Positions 1 to 10,406 of a stretch of DNA of 64,000 nt are shown piece by piece. Numbering within the stretch: position 1 is the stretch's first letter; every line of letters starts with the position of its first letter. Under the pieces are notes generated by a model, which did no database searches, was not told where the DNA came from, and saw only the letters and a program-made list of their open reading frames with translations. Source of the DNA: CAMAVH01 sp046297835. Lineage in GTDB: Bacteria; Pseudomonadota; Alphaproteobacteria; SMXQ01. Where the stretch lies: assembly GCA_046297835.1 (NCBI GenBank), contig JBKBHI010000005.1, positions 62,001-126,000 on the forward strand, given 5' to 3'. The translations under genes and the position numbers were made by a program.

Positions 1-532
1 GATCATCGTCGGCTTCCGCACGCTGCTCGCCGACGATCCGATGCTGACCTGCCGCATCCCCGGCCTGGAGGACCGCTCGCCGGTCCGCATCGTCGCCGAT
101 TCGCGCCTGCGCACGCCGCTGACCGCCAAGCTGGTCGCCACCGCGCGCGAGACGCCGACCTGGATGATCGTCACCGCCGGCGTCGATGCCGACCGCCGTA
201 AGGCGTTCGAGGATGTCGGCTGCGCGGTGATCGAGGTTGCCGCCGACGACGACCATAAGCCGCTGCTGGTCCCGATGCTGGAAGCGTTGGCCGAGCGCGG
301 CCTTACCACGCTGCTCGCCGAGGGCGGGGCCAAGCTGGCCGGCGCGCTGCTGCGCGAAGACCTGATCGACCGGCTGGTCTGGTTCCACGCGCCAAGCCTG
401 ATGGGCGGCGACGGCAAGCAGGCGGCGCAGCCTTACGGCGTCGAGAAGCTGGCCGACATGCACCGCTATAAGCGCACCGACGTTCGTCAGGTCGGCGACG
501 ATCTGGTGGAATACTACGACCGGGCGCACTAA
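1..532 (+). CDS. ribD: RibD, C-terminal reductase part (5' truncated by window edge)
   Basis: The reading frame is open from base 2, with a GFRTLLADDPMLT stretch typical of the junction after the deaminase domain of RibD. The rest (VRIVADSRLRTP, LLAEGGAKLAGALL, DRLVWFHAP) is the NADPH-dependent pyrimidine reductase domain acting in riboflavin synthesis from GTP. The N-terminal deaminase half lies outside the window. It is followed after 9 bases by riboflavin synthase, so the two are probably one transcript. The family call is secure. Confidence 0.93.
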   Translation, partial: IIVGFRTLLADDPMLTCRIPGLEDRSPVRIVADSRLRTPLTAKLVATARETPTWMIVTAGVDADRRKAFEDVGCAVIEVAADDDHKPLLVPMLEALAERGLTTLLAEGGAKLAGALLREDLIDRLVWFHAPSLMGGDGKQAAQPYGVEKLADMHRYKRTDVRQVGDDLVEYYDRAH

Positions 533-541
533 CTTAAGCGC

Positions 542-1165
542 ATGTTCACGGGAATCATCTCCGACATCGGTCGGGTCCGGCGCGTCGTGCCGGGCACCGA
601 CGTCCGCCTCGACATCGCGACGGCGTACGATCCCGCCGGCATCGCGCTCGGCGCGTCGATCGCCTGCTCGGGCGTCTGCCTGACCGTCATTGAGAAGGGC
701 ACGATCGAAAAGGGCACGGATGCGGGACAGCATTGGTTCGCGGTCGAGGTCTCGCCCGAGACGCTGTCGCTGACCACCCTGGCTTCCTGGCGCGAGGGGA
801 CGCAGATCAATCTCGAACGCGCCATGAAGGTCGGCGACGAGTTCGGCGGCCACATCGTGTCGGGCCATGTCGATGGCGTCGGCGAGATACTGTCCGCGAC
901 CCCCGTCGGCGACAGATGGGGCAGCACCGAATTCGTCTTCAAGGCGCCGGCCAAACTGATGCCCTATATCGCCGCCAAAGGCTCGATCACGCTCAACGGC
1001 GTGTCGCTCACGGTGAACAGGGTTTCGGGCGAGAGCTTCGCCGTCAACGTCATCCCGCACACGCTGAAGGAGACGATCTTCGGCAAGGCCCGGGCGGGCG
1101 ACGCGATCAATATCGAGATCGACATGCTCGCCCGTTACGTCGCCAGGGCCTTGGGCAAAGACTAG
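542..1165 (+). CDS. ribE: Riboflavin synthase, alpha chain
   Basis: The 207-residue protein opens with the hallmark MFTGIISDIG and carries two lumazine-binding barrel repeats (about residues 1-105 and 106-205). GHIVSGHVDG and KGSITLNGVSLTV are classic repeat motifs. It dismutates two dimethyl-ribityl-lumazine molecules into riboflavin. A short local duplication (EKGTIEKGT, around residues 44-52) lengthens one loop. The start is fixed by the conserved first residue. No ribBA gene lies between this gene and ribH, although many alphaproteobacteria have one there. Confidence 0.96.
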   Translation: MFTGIISDIGRVRRVVPGTDVRLDIATAYDPAGIALGASIACSGVCLTVIEKGTIEKGTDAGQHWFAVEVSPETLSLTTLASWREGTQINLERAMKVGDEFGGHIVSGHVDGVGEILSATPVGDRWGSTEFVFKAPAKLMPYIAAKGSITLNGVSLTVNRVSGESFAVNVIPHTLKETIFGKARAGDAINIEIDMLARYVARALGKD

Positions 1166-1302
1166 CGCTGGGCAAAGAATAAGCCGCCCGGACGGTTGAT
1201 CCGAATTGCCGAAAGCCTCGTTTATTGAGGCAGTTAACCGCCGCTTTGCGGTCGCGGGCGTTTGACGTTATGGTCCGCCCGTCATTTGAGAGGAGAGCCC
1301 GA

Positions 1303-1767
1303 GTGTCCGACGCGCCGCATATCATGATCGTCGAAGCCCGTTTCTACGAGGACATCGCCGACGAGATGTTGAAAGGCGCGCTCGCCGCCGTCAAAGCGGC
1401 CGGCGCGACCTACGAGAAGTTCTCCGTGCCGGGCGCGTTCGAGGTGCCGGCGGCGGTGCAGTTCGCCGTCCAGGGCCAGAAGCTCGACCCGACGCGCAAG
1501 AAGTTCGACGGCTATGTCGGTCTCGGTTGCGTCATCCGCGGCGAGACGACCCATTACGACTATGTCTGCACCGAAAGCGCGCGCGGCCTGCAAGATCTGG
1601 CACTGCGCCATAACATCGCCATCGGCTACGGCATCCTTACGGTCGAGAACGAGGCTCAGGCGTGGGCGCGCGCCCGCGTCAGCGAAGGCGACAAGGGCGG
1701 CACGGTCACGCGCGCCTGCCTCGACATGATCAAGATGAAGCGCCATTTCGGTCTTCCGGCGCTTTGA
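1303..1767 (+). CDS. ribH: 6,7-dimethyl-8-ribityllumazine synthase
   Basis: The 154-residue lumazine synthase condenses the RibD-pathway pyrimidine with dihydroxybutanone phosphate. Visible family motifs are IVEARFYEDIADEMLKGA, the PGAFEVP substrate loop and RGETTHYDYVC with its catalytic-region histidine. I place the start at a GTG with a GAGAGGAGAG ribosome site seven bases upstream; an in-frame ATG at 1225 would add 26 unconserved residues. It sits between ribE and nusB, the usual alphaproteobacterial order. Confidence 0.94.
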   Translation: MSDAPHIMIVEARFYEDIADEMLKGALAAVKAAGATYEKFSVPGAFEVPAAVQFAVQGQKLDPTRKKFDGYVGLGCVIRGETTHYDYVCTESARGLQDLALRHNIAIGYGILTVENEAQAWARARVSEGDKGGTVTRACLDMIKMKRHFGLPAL

Positions 1768-1787
1768 GGCCAGTTTTTGAGGATCCC

Positions 1788-2309
1788 GTGAGCAACGAGT
1801 CCAAACCCGCAGCCGTCAAGACCGCCGTTCCGAAGAACGGCGCGGTGCGCCGCTCGTCGGCGCGCCTCGCCGCCGTGCAGGCGCTTTATCAGATGGACAT
1901 GACGGGCATTTCGGCCAACGCCGTCGTCGCGCAATTCCTCGGCCCCGACCATGGCGAGGGCTGGCTCGATGAGAAGCTCGTGCAGTTCGACAAGGGCCTG
2001 TTCGGCGCGCTGGTCGTCGGCGTCTCGGCCAAGCGCGAGGCGCTGGACGAGATCGTCGGCGCGTCGCTGTCGGGCGATTGGACCGTGCCCCGCCTCGAAT
2101 TGGTGCTGCGCCGCATTTTGGAGGCGGGAGCCTTCGAGTTGACCGAGCGCGCCGACATTCCGCCGCGCGTCGTCATCACCGAATATGTCGATGTCGCCCA
2201 TGCCTTTTACGCCGGCCAGGAGCCAGGGCTGGTCAACGGCGTGCTCGACAAGATCGCGCGCGGCTTTCGAGACGGCGAATTGGCGGGCTCGTCCGCCGCG
2301 CGGTCTTAA
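1788..2309 (+). CDS. nusB: Transcription antitermination factor NusB
   Basis: The all-helical NusB protein of 173 residues binds boxA RNA with S10 (NusE) in rRNA antitermination. Recognisable segments are RRSSARLAAVQALYQMD near the N terminus and the C-terminal ITEYVDVAHAFYAGQEPGLVNGVLDKIAR. The start is a GTG six bases after a GAGG site; an upstream in-frame ATG at 1662 would overlap the end of ribH and add unrelated residues. Pairing with ribH is standard. Confidence 0.94.
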   Translation: MSNESKPAAVKTAVPKNGAVRRSSARLAAVQALYQMDMTGISANAVVAQFLGPDHGEGWLDEKLVQFDKGLFGALVVGVSAKREALDEIVGASLSGDWTVPRLELVLRRILEAGAFELTERADIPPRVVITEYVDVAHAFYAGQEPGLVNGVLDKIARGFRDGELAGSSAARS

Positions 2310-2316
2310 GCCGCCC

Positions 2317-3318
2317 ATGAGCGCGCCCATTGATTCCAAAATGGGCGAGTTCGACCTGATCGCGCGCTATTTCGCGCCGATCGCGGCAGCCTTTCCCGGC
2401 GCGCTTGGCCTCAAGGACGATGCGGCCCTGTTCGATCCGCCGGCCGGATCGCGCCTGGTCGTCACCGCCGACGCCATGGTCGCCGGCGTGCATTTCCTGC
2501 CAGATGACCCGCCGGACCTGATCGCGCGCAAACTGATGCGCGTGAACCTGTCCGATCTCGCCGCCAAGGGGGCGACGCCCTACGCCTGCCTGCTGACCCT
2601 GTCCCTGCCCAAGGGCACGGAGGAGGGCTGGATCGCGGCTTTCGCCAAGGGCCTGGCGGCGGATGCGGCCGAGTATGGCTTCCCGCTGGCGGGCGGGGAT
2701 ACCACCTCGACGCCCGGGCCGCTGTGCCTGTCGCTGACCGCCGTCGGTCTGGTGCCGCAGGGCCGCGCGCCCTTGCTGCGCTCGGGCGCCAAGGACGGCG
2801 ACCTCGTCTTCGTCACCGGGACCATCGGCGACGCCCATCTCGGCCTCGCCGTGCAGCAGGGCGAGTTCGCCGGCCTGGCGGCAGAGCATCGCGCGGCGCT
2901 GATCGAGCGCTACCGTCTGCCCCGGCCGCGCGTCGCCTTGGGCCAGGCGCTCGCCGCCATCCCCGGCGTCCATGCCGCGGCCGACGTGTCGGACGGGTTG
3001 GCCGCCGACCTCGGCCATATCTGCGCCGCCTCCGGGCTGGCGGCGATGCTCGAACTCGCCAAGCTGCCGCTCTCGCCGGCGGCATCGGCGGCGATGGCCG
3101 TCGCCGACGCGCGGGCGCGCCTGCTGTCGGGCGGCGACGATTACGAGATCGTCTTTACGGCTGCCGCCGAGGCCGCGCCGGCCATCCTGGCGGCGGCAAA
3201 ACGGTTCGAGGTGGAAGCGACCGCCGTCGGCCGGATCGCGGCCGGGCAGGGCGTGACGGTCATTGGCGCGGATGGCGCGGTTATTTCGCTAGTGCAAAAA
3301 GGCTATAGGCATTTCTAA
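2317..3318 (+). CDS. thiL: Thiamine-monophosphate kinase
   Basis: ThiL phosphorylates thiamine monophosphate to the active cofactor thiamine diphosphate. The 333-residue product has the PurM/ThiL fold markers GEFDLIARYFAPI, LKDDAALFD, the metal-binding GGDTTSTPG region, ADVSDGLAADLGHI and SGGDDYEIVFT. The ATG at 2317 lies seven bases after nusB; an alternative ATG at 2341 would start directly at MGEFDLIARYF, as in many homologues. It is the last gene of the rib-nus-thi run. Confidence 0.94.
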   Translation: MSAPIDSKMGEFDLIARYFAPIAAAFPGALGLKDDAALFDPPAGSRLVVTADAMVAGVHFLPDDPPDLIARKLMRVNLSDLAAKGATPYACLLTLSLPKGTEEGWIAAFAKGLAADAAEYGFPLAGGDTTSTPGPLCLSLTAVGLVPQGRAPLLRSGAKDGDLVFVTGTIGDAHLGLAVQQGEFAGLAAEHRAALIERYRLPRPRVALGQALAAIPGVHAAADVSDGLAADLGHICAASGLAAMLELAKLPLSPAASAAMAVADARARLLSGGDDYEIVFTAAAEAAPAILAAAKRFEVEATAVGRIAAGQGVTVIGADGAVISLVQKGYRHF

Positions 3319-3474
3319 TCAGAGCAATAGCTTAAGCCGATTTCCTCAAAGTCTTAATGAACTTTGCCAAGTCATTGAAATGACGTGCATAGGAGCCATG
3401 CGGCCTCGGCATTTGTGGTAAATCCCGCCGGTCGAGTAAACCCACCTGTCACAAAGCGTTAGGTGTCCCCCGCC

Positions 3475-4050
3475 ATGATCGCCATGCAGTACACGATTCG
3501 CCTCGCCGACGATTATGGCGCGCAGAACATCCGCACCCGCGTGCAGCAGCGCTACGCCATGTTCGACAACATGCCGGGGCTGGCGCACAAGTCCTACCTG
3601 TTCAATCCGACAGACCGGCTCTATGCGCCGTTCTACATCTGGGCCGATCACGACGCCGCCCGCGACTTCCTGCTCGGCGATGTGTTCCAGAACGTCAGCG
3701 ACACCTTCAGCCGTCCGCGCGTGCGCACCTGGAGCATTATCAGCTACGACGTGTTCGATCCGACCATGACGCCGACTTTGGCGGTCCGCGAGTCGGACGC
3801 CATCGAGCCGGAAAGCCGCCTCTCCGACCTGGCCAAGGTCGAGCGCGCCGCCCACGAAAAGCTCCATAGCCAATCGGGCCTCCATTCCCACGCCGTGGCG
3901 CTCGACGCCGACCGCTGGGAGCTGGTCCGCTTCAGCCTGTGGCGCGACGAGGCGGCGGGCAAGAACAAGGCCCGCGCCGACACCGTGCAGACCTACGAAG
4001 TGCTGCACCTGTCGACGCCGCCCGCCGGGCGCATCCTCGGCGCCGCCTAA
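3475..4050 (+). CDS. DUF4865 family protein
   Basis: The 191-residue protein begins MIAMQYTIRLADDYG and contains FDNMPGLAHKSYLFN and LYAPFYIWADHDAARDFL, matching the DUF4865 family of ferredoxin-like, monooxygenase-resembling proteins of unknown role. The ATG at 3475 is preferred because homologues start MIAMQY; a GTG at 3463 is also open. It stands alone, with 156 bases of upstream spacer that may hold its promoter. No substrate can be inferred. Confidence 0.75.
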   Translation: MIAMQYTIRLADDYGAQNIRTRVQQRYAMFDNMPGLAHKSYLFNPTDRLYAPFYIWADHDAARDFLLGDVFQNVSDTFSRPRVRTWSIISYDVFDPTMTPTLAVRESDAIEPESRLSDLAKVERAAHEKLHSQSGLHSHAVALDADRWELVRFSLWRDEAAGKNKARADTVQTYEVLHLSTPPAGRILGAA

Positions 4051-4060
4051 AAAGCCTCCC

Positions 4061-4076
4061 TTAACGCGATCTTTAC
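4061..4076 (+). promoter_or_regulatory. CtrA-box-like site (one mismatch in second half-site)
   Basis: TTAA-CGCGATC-TTTACC differs from the CtrA consensus TTAA-N7-TTAAC by one base in the second TTAA. It shares 15 of 18 positions with the full site at 51860 read on the minus strand, including the spacer core GCGATC. It lies about 25 bases before the ATG of the exported protein at 4100. Confidence 0.4.
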
Positions 4077-4099
4077 CGCCGACGGCCCAGGCTGGCGGC

Positions 4100-4576
4100 A
4101 TGGAAAAGCCGCGCCTTCCCATCGCGATTCTGGCGTCCGTCCTGCTGGCCTGCGGGTTGGCGGGCCTTTGCGCCGTCGCGTCTCCCGCGTGGGCGAGCGG
4201 CGACAAAAGCGAGCCATCGGCGGAGGACAAAATTCGCGCCATGTTCGGTGGCGAGCTGATTTTGCACACGCCGCTGCCGCTGTTCAGCATTCCGGTCATC
4301 CGCGACAACGAAGTGACCGATCACGTCAATATCGCGATCATGATCGAGACCAAGGGCGAAAAGAACCGCGATAAGATTATCGCCGGCCGCTACAAGCTCT
4401 ACGACGCCTATTTGCGCGATCTTTACGGGTTGCTGGCGATCAAGCGCGCCGACGGCCAGCTGTTCGACCAGCAGGTCGTCAAAATCCGCCTGGCGCGCGT
4501 CAGCGACAAGGTGCTCGGCCCTGGGGTCGTCAACGACATCCTGGTGCGCGGCATATCGCAGCGGCCGATCAATTAA
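4100..4576 (+). CDS. Small exported protein of unknown function, FliL-like in outline
   Basis: The 158-residue protein has an N-terminal hydrophobic export signal (about residues 8-31, ending SPAWAS). A compact domain follows with IPVIRDNEVTDHVNIAIMIE, a helical middle (YKLYDAYLRDLYGLLAI) and a C-terminal VVNDILVRGISQRPIN. The pattern of a strand-rich half followed by a helix and a terminal strand recalls FliL-type periplasmic domains, but I see no decisive signature, so function stays open. A CtrA-like site sits just upstream. Confidence 0.6.
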   Translation: MEKPRLPIAILASVLLACGLAGLCAVASPAWASGDKSEPSAEDKIRAMFGGELILHTPLPLFSIPVIRDNEVTDHVNIAIMIETKGEKNRDKIIAGRYKLYDAYLRDLYGLLAIKRADGQLFDQQVVKIRLARVSDKVLGPGVVNDILVRGISQRPIN

Positions 4577-4644
4577 CGCGCATCGTTCTGATGCGCGCGG
4601 CGGGCCATTGCAACCCGGCCGGCTCCGGCGCATTGTCGGCGATC

Positions 4645-5853
4645 ATGAACGCCGCCGCCGACCTTCCCGCAGACGATAGCCAGAAACGCCGCGCCCGCCG
4701 CAACGTCGGTCTGCTCGCCATCTGCCAGGCCCTCTACATGAGCGGCACCTCGCTCGTCCTGACCGTCACGGCGCTGGCCGGCGCGTCTTTGACGCCCAAT
4801 CCCATCCTCGCCACCTTGCCGCTGTCGCTGCAATTCATCGCCACCATGGCGGCGACCATTCCGGCCTCGCTGTTCATGCGGCGCTACGGCCGGCGCGCCG
4901 GCTTCGCGCTCGGCGCGGCGAGCGGCATTCTCGGCGCGGGGCTCAGCCTGCTGGCGCTGCTCCGCCACGATTTCCTGCTGTTCTGCCTCGGCGCTCTGCT
5001 GATCGGCGTGCTCAACGGCTGCGCCGCCTTCTACCGCTTCGCCGCCGCTGACAGCGCCGATCCGGCGTTCCGCGCCAAGGCGATCTCGCTGGTGATGGCG
5101 GGCGGCGTGGTCGCCTCGTTCATCGGCCCCAATCTCGCCCGGCTCGGCGTCGATAGCGTCGCCGGCGCGTTATACGCCGGCAGTTTCGCCTTGCTCGCCG
5201 GCGTCCACCTGCTGACGCTGCTGCTGCTGTCCGGCATCGACATTCCCAAGCCCGCCGCCGCCGGACCGGGGCAGGGCGGGGCGCCGTGGCGCGCCATCCT
5301 GCGCCGCCCGCCCTTACTGGTCGCCATGTTCGCCGGCGTCGCCGGTTATGCCGGCATGAATCTGGTGATGACGGCGACGCCGCTTTCCATGGTCGGCCAT
5401 CACCACCATTTCGATCAGGCGGCGACGGTCATCCAGTGGCATGTCTTCGCCATGTTCGCGCCGAGCTTCTTCACCGGCCACCTGATCGCGCGCTTCGGCG
5501 TCCATGCCGTGATCGCGGCCGGCGCGCTGCTCATCCTCGCCTGCATCGGCGTCAATCTCTCGGGCGTGGCCTTCGCCAACTATATCGTCGCCCTCGTGCT
5601 GCTCGGGGTCGGGTGGAATTTCATGTTCATCGGCGCGACGACCCTGCTGACCAGCACGCACGACACGGCGGAGAAGGCGCGGATCCAGGGGCTCAACGAA
5701 TTCGCCATCTTCGGCGCGGTGGCGCTGGCTTCGCTGGCGTCCGGCGCGGTGCAGCATCAGATGGGATGGATGTTCGTCAATTTGAGCGTCGCGCCGCTGG
5801 TGCTTGGGGCTCTGGTGGCGGTTCTGTGGCTCAAGTTCCGCGCAACCAATTGA
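4645..5853 (+). CDS. MFS transporter
   Basis: About twelve hydrophobic segments spread over 402 residues indicate a major facilitator in the inner membrane. The loop FMRRYGRRAGFALGA after the second segment is the MFS motif A region. The second half contains a histidine-rich loop (SMVGHHHHFDQAA). Substrate is unknown. I prefer the ATG at 4645 (MNAAADLPADDSQKRR); an ATG at 4591 would add 18 residues without membrane character. It stands alone, downstream of the exported protein. Confidence 0.8.
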   Translation: MNAAADLPADDSQKRRARRNVGLLAICQALYMSGTSLVLTVTALAGASLTPNPILATLPLSLQFIATMAATIPASLFMRRYGRRAGFALGAASGILGAGLSLLALLRHDFLLFCLGALLIGVLNGCAAFYRFAAADSADPAFRAKAISLVMAGGVVASFIGPNLARLGVDSVAGALYAGSFALLAGVHLLTLLLLSGIDIPKPAAAGPGQGGAPWRAILRRPPLLVAMFAGVAGYAGMNLVMTATPLSMVGHHHHFDQAATVIQWHVFAMFAPSFFTGHLIARFGVHAVIAAGALLILACIGVNLSGVAFANYIVALVLLGVGWNFMFIGATTLLTSTHDTAEKARIQGLNEFAIFGAVALASLASGAVQHQMGWMFVNLSVAPLVLGALVAVLWLKFRATN

Positions 5854-6068
5854 TCTAAAAAGTTTTTTTGCCGCGCGCGAGGGCGCGTTGCGGCGCGCGG
5901 CCAGTTCTGTCATCTTTCGCCAGTTTTTTGAGCGGGTTAGGGGCTGATACTCCCCGTTCGAAGGCACTCCGAACCGCGGCGCGTCCGATCACAAAAGCGC
6001 CGGGCCGGAACCGGATGCCGCGTGGCGTCCGCAGGGTACATACGCTTCACATAAGGGGATTCAGTATC

Positions 6069-8141
<2,073 letters not shown>

Positions 8142-8168
8142 GCGATCTAAAGAAGACCGCCTAAAGAA

Positions 8169-8199
8169 AGAGCCGCGCGGGCGACCGCGCGGCTCTTTT
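8169..8199 (+). terminator. Rho-independent terminator of hppA
   Basis: A 12-base-pair perfect stem (agagccgcgcgg / ccgcgcggctct) with a gcga loop runs into a T tract, 27 bases after the hppA stop. It also lies downstream of the minus-strand lipoprotein gene. Confidence 0.9.
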
Positions 8200-8240
8200 C
8201 GTTTAGATCGCGCCCGCTGCTGGAGCGGGGGGCGGAACGC

Positions 8241-8717
8241 TCACAGGCCGCTGTCGGAGCCGGTCCCGCTGGTGCCGGGCATCATCGTGCCGCGTCCGAG
8301 GTTGCTGAAGATCTGGTTGAACAGATTGATTTCGCGGCCGACCGAGGGCGTCGTGCGCGAGACCATTTGCACGTCCTGGCTGTCGTCCTTGGTCAGGTTC
8401 TTGACCTCGGCCACCGTGCCATCGTCGCCGAAGGTGATGGCGACGACCTGCCGCTCGATGACTTTCGTCTGATAGAAGGCATAGTCTTCGGTGAGCTGGC
8501 CGACGTAGTACCAAGTCTTGTTGTCGAAGGTGCCCATGGCGGTCGGCGAGCCGATAGTCTGGAGCACCTGATCGCGCGTCGCGCCGGGCTGGATCTCGGC
8601 GAGCTTGTCCGCCGTCGGCATATTGCCGCGGGCGGCGATGTCGGTGGAACAGGCGGCGGTCGCCAGCAGAGCGGCGGCGCTCACGGAAATCAGAAGGTTT
8701 TTCATAGTCCTATTCAT
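8241..8717 (-). CDS. bamE: Outer membrane assembly lipoprotein, BamE/SmpA type
   Basis: The 158-residue precursor has a lipoprotein signal with lipobox ATAAC, placing Cys23 as the lipidated residue. The BamE domain follows: IQPGATRDQVLQTIGSPT, FDNKTWYYVGQ and an acidic tail segment with VVAITFGDDGTVAEV. BamE stabilises the BAM beta-barrel assembly complex. ATG at 8717 has a GTGAGG site; an internal ATG at 8705 (MKNLLIS) is also possible. It is divergent from the cytochrome-bc1 chaperone gene, a pairing common in related genomes. Confidence 0.88.
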   Translation of the reverse strand: MNRTMKNLLISVSAAALLATAACSTDIAARGNMPTADKLAEIQPGATRDQVLQTIGSPTAMGTFDNKTWYYVGQLTEDYAFYQTKVIERQVVAITFGDDGTVAEVKNLTKDDSQDVQMVSRTTPSVGREINLFNQIFSNLGRGTMMPGTSGTGSDSGL

Positions 8718-8861
8718 AAAACCTCACAAGCCGCACGAGCCTCTTTCGGTTGACGGATGGCGGCGAAATCGCCATCTTGCGCGGCAGCGGAGGACAGTCG
8801 CACCGGCCTCGCCCAGCTGTCAATCACGCTTTGTTCCATCCTTCGCGGACCTTCGTGCATC

Positions 8862-9404
8862 ATGTTTTTCCGTAAGCTGTTCCGCCCCGCGGGCGTCGAT
8901 ACCGCCGCCGCGCTTTATGGCCAACTGGTCGCCCAGGCGCGCCAGCCGGCCTTCTATACGGTTTGCGCCGTGCCCGACACGGTGCAGGGGCGGTTCGAGA
9001 TGATCGCGCTCCATGCCTTCCTGGTGCTGCGTCGGCTCAAGACGGGCGGCGGCGCGGACGCCCTGGCGCAAGACCTGTTCGATCTGATGTTCGCCGACAT
9101 GGACCGTAATCTGCGCGAACTGGGCACCGGCGATCTCGCTGTCGGCAAGCGCATCAAGAAGCTAGCCAAGTCCTTCTATGGCCGCATCGCGGCCTATGAG
9201 GATGGCCTAGCCAGCGCGCTCCCCGGCCGCCTTGAAGACGCCCTGGCGCGCAACGTCTACGAAGATCAGGTCGCGCCGCCGGCCGCCTTGGCGGCGCTCG
9301 CCGCCTATCTGCGCCAGGCCGACGCGGCTCTGGCGGCGCAGCCGATCGCCGAGGTGACGGCGGGGCAGCTCCGCTTCGCGCCGCCGCCGGCCGCCGCCGC
9401 ATGA
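8862..9404 (+). CDS. Ubiquinol-cytochrome c chaperone family protein (CBP3-like)
   Basis: The 180-residue protein begins MFFRKLFRP and shows the family core: ARQPAFYTVCAVPDTVQGRF, LHAFLVLRRL, LFDLMFADMDRNLRELG and KRIKKLAKSFYGRIAAYE. Homologues assist assembly of the cytochrome bc1 complex. The ATG at 8862 matches the usual N terminus; the earlier in-frame ATG at 8757 adds unrelated sequence. The stop overlaps the next start by four bases, implying translational coupling to the YceD gene. Confidence 0.88.
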   Translation: MFFRKLFRPAGVDTAAALYGQLVAQARQPAFYTVCAVPDTVQGRFEMIALHAFLVLRRLKTGGGADALAQDLFDLMFADMDRNLRELGTGDLAVGKRIKKLAKSFYGRIAAYEDGLASALPGRLEDALARNVYEDQVAPPAALAALAAYLRQADAALAAQPIAEVTAGQLRFAPPPAAAA

Positions 9405-9991
9405 GCGAGGCCGCCATGCAAAATCCAGAATTTTCCCGCCGCCTGCCGGTGCATCGCGGCGTCGAGCCGGTGCAAAGCTTCGCTTACGAGGCGAACGCCG
9501 ACGAGCGCGCCGCCCTGGCCAAGCGTTTCGGCATCATCGCCATCGACAGTTTCGCGGCCGAAGGCACGTTGGCGACCCTTGACGGGGGCCGGCGCGCGTC
9601 GTTGCGCGGGCGCGTTCGCGCCCATGTGGTCCAGAGCTGCGTCGTCACCTTGGAGCCGGTCGGGGCCGATATCGACGAGAGTTTCGCGCTGGATTTCGCC
9701 GACGACGCGGCGGTGGCGGCCATCGAGAAGGAGCTGGAGCTGGATCCCGAGGCGGCCGATCCGCCGGACCCGCTGGAGGGGGAGGCGGTGGACGTTGGCG
9801 AGGCGGCGGCCGAGCAGCTCGCCCTGGCCCTCGATCCCTATCCGCGCGCGCCGGGGGCAGTCCTGCCCGGCAAGTTGGTGGGCGAATCGGCGGGGGAAAC
9901 CCTGGAGGATGCTGCGGAATCCGAGGGTTCCACGCCCAAGAATTCGCCTTTCAAGGCCCTGGCAAGGCTGGTAAGAAAGAGCGACAAATGA
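9401..9991 (+). CDS. yceD: YceD/DUF177 family protein
   Basis: The 196-residue DUF177 protein contains the conserved middle CVVTLEPVGADIDESFALDF. It precedes rpmF as in most bacteria, and family members are linked to 23S rRNA handling, although the precise biochemistry is not settled. Two standard zinc-like cysteines are not apparent. Its ATG overlaps the preceding stop. About 190 bases separate it from rpmF, enough for a separate rpmF promoter. Confidence 0.85.
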   Translation: MSEAAMQNPEFSRRLPVHRGVEPVQSFAYEANADERAALAKRFGIIAIDSFAAEGTLATLDGGRRASLRGRVRAHVVQSCVVTLEPVGADIDESFALDFADDAAVAAIEKELELDPEAADPPDPLEGEAVDVGEAAAEQLALALDPYPRAPGAVLPGKLVGESAGETLEDAAESEGSTPKNSPFKALARLVRKSDK

Positions 9992-10184
9992 ACCGTGGCG
10001 CTTGCCTCACTCGGCCTTTTTGAGTAAGTAAGCGCCTTTCCGCCGGCCGCCAAGGCTTGCCCCGGGGAGGATTCCGTGGGGCGCCCGTGCCGGCGTTGAA
10101 TTATCCGGGCAGACTCTCGCCATCAAGATTTGCATCACCGGGGCCCGTCGGCCCCTCGACTAACGCGGTTGAAAGAGACGTATC

Positions 10185-10370
10185 ATGGCTGTTCCGAAAG
10201 CTAAAACTTCCAAGTCGCGCATGGGCATGCGCCGCTCGCACCACGCGCTGAAGACCACCGCGCATGTCGAGTGCAAGAACTGCGGCGAACTCGCCCGTCC
10301 GCACAATGTGTGCCCCTCTTGCGGTCATTACGACGGCCGCGAGGTCGTCGCGCCCAAGAGCCGCGCCTAA
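10185..10370 (+). CDS. rpmF: 50S ribosomal protein L32
   Basis: The 61-residue protein starts MAVPKAKTSKSRMGMRRSHH, the standard L32 N terminus, and carries four cysteines (C30, C33, C43, C46) in a zinc-ribbon arrangement, so it is the zinc-containing form. A GAGA-type site precedes the ATG. It leads directly to plsX and fabH, the classic rpmF-plsX-fabH block linking ribosome and membrane lipid synthesis. Confidence 0.97.
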   Translation: MAVPKAKTSKSRMGMRRSHHALKTTAHVECKNCGELARPHNVCPSCGHYDGREVVAPKSRA

Positions 10371-10406
10371 ATCGGCCGCCGGTCCGATTCGGGCGGGGGC
10401 GAGGCT

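Noticed and set aside
1166..1302. Possible FMN riboswitch before ribH
   Set aside because: The 137-base spacer lacks the conserved RFN elements; nothing folds into the expected six-stem junction by eye.
6007..6032. GGAAC element upstream of hppA as an EcfG promoter
   Set aside because: At 16-17 bases downstream the sequence is TCCG/CCGC, not CGTT.
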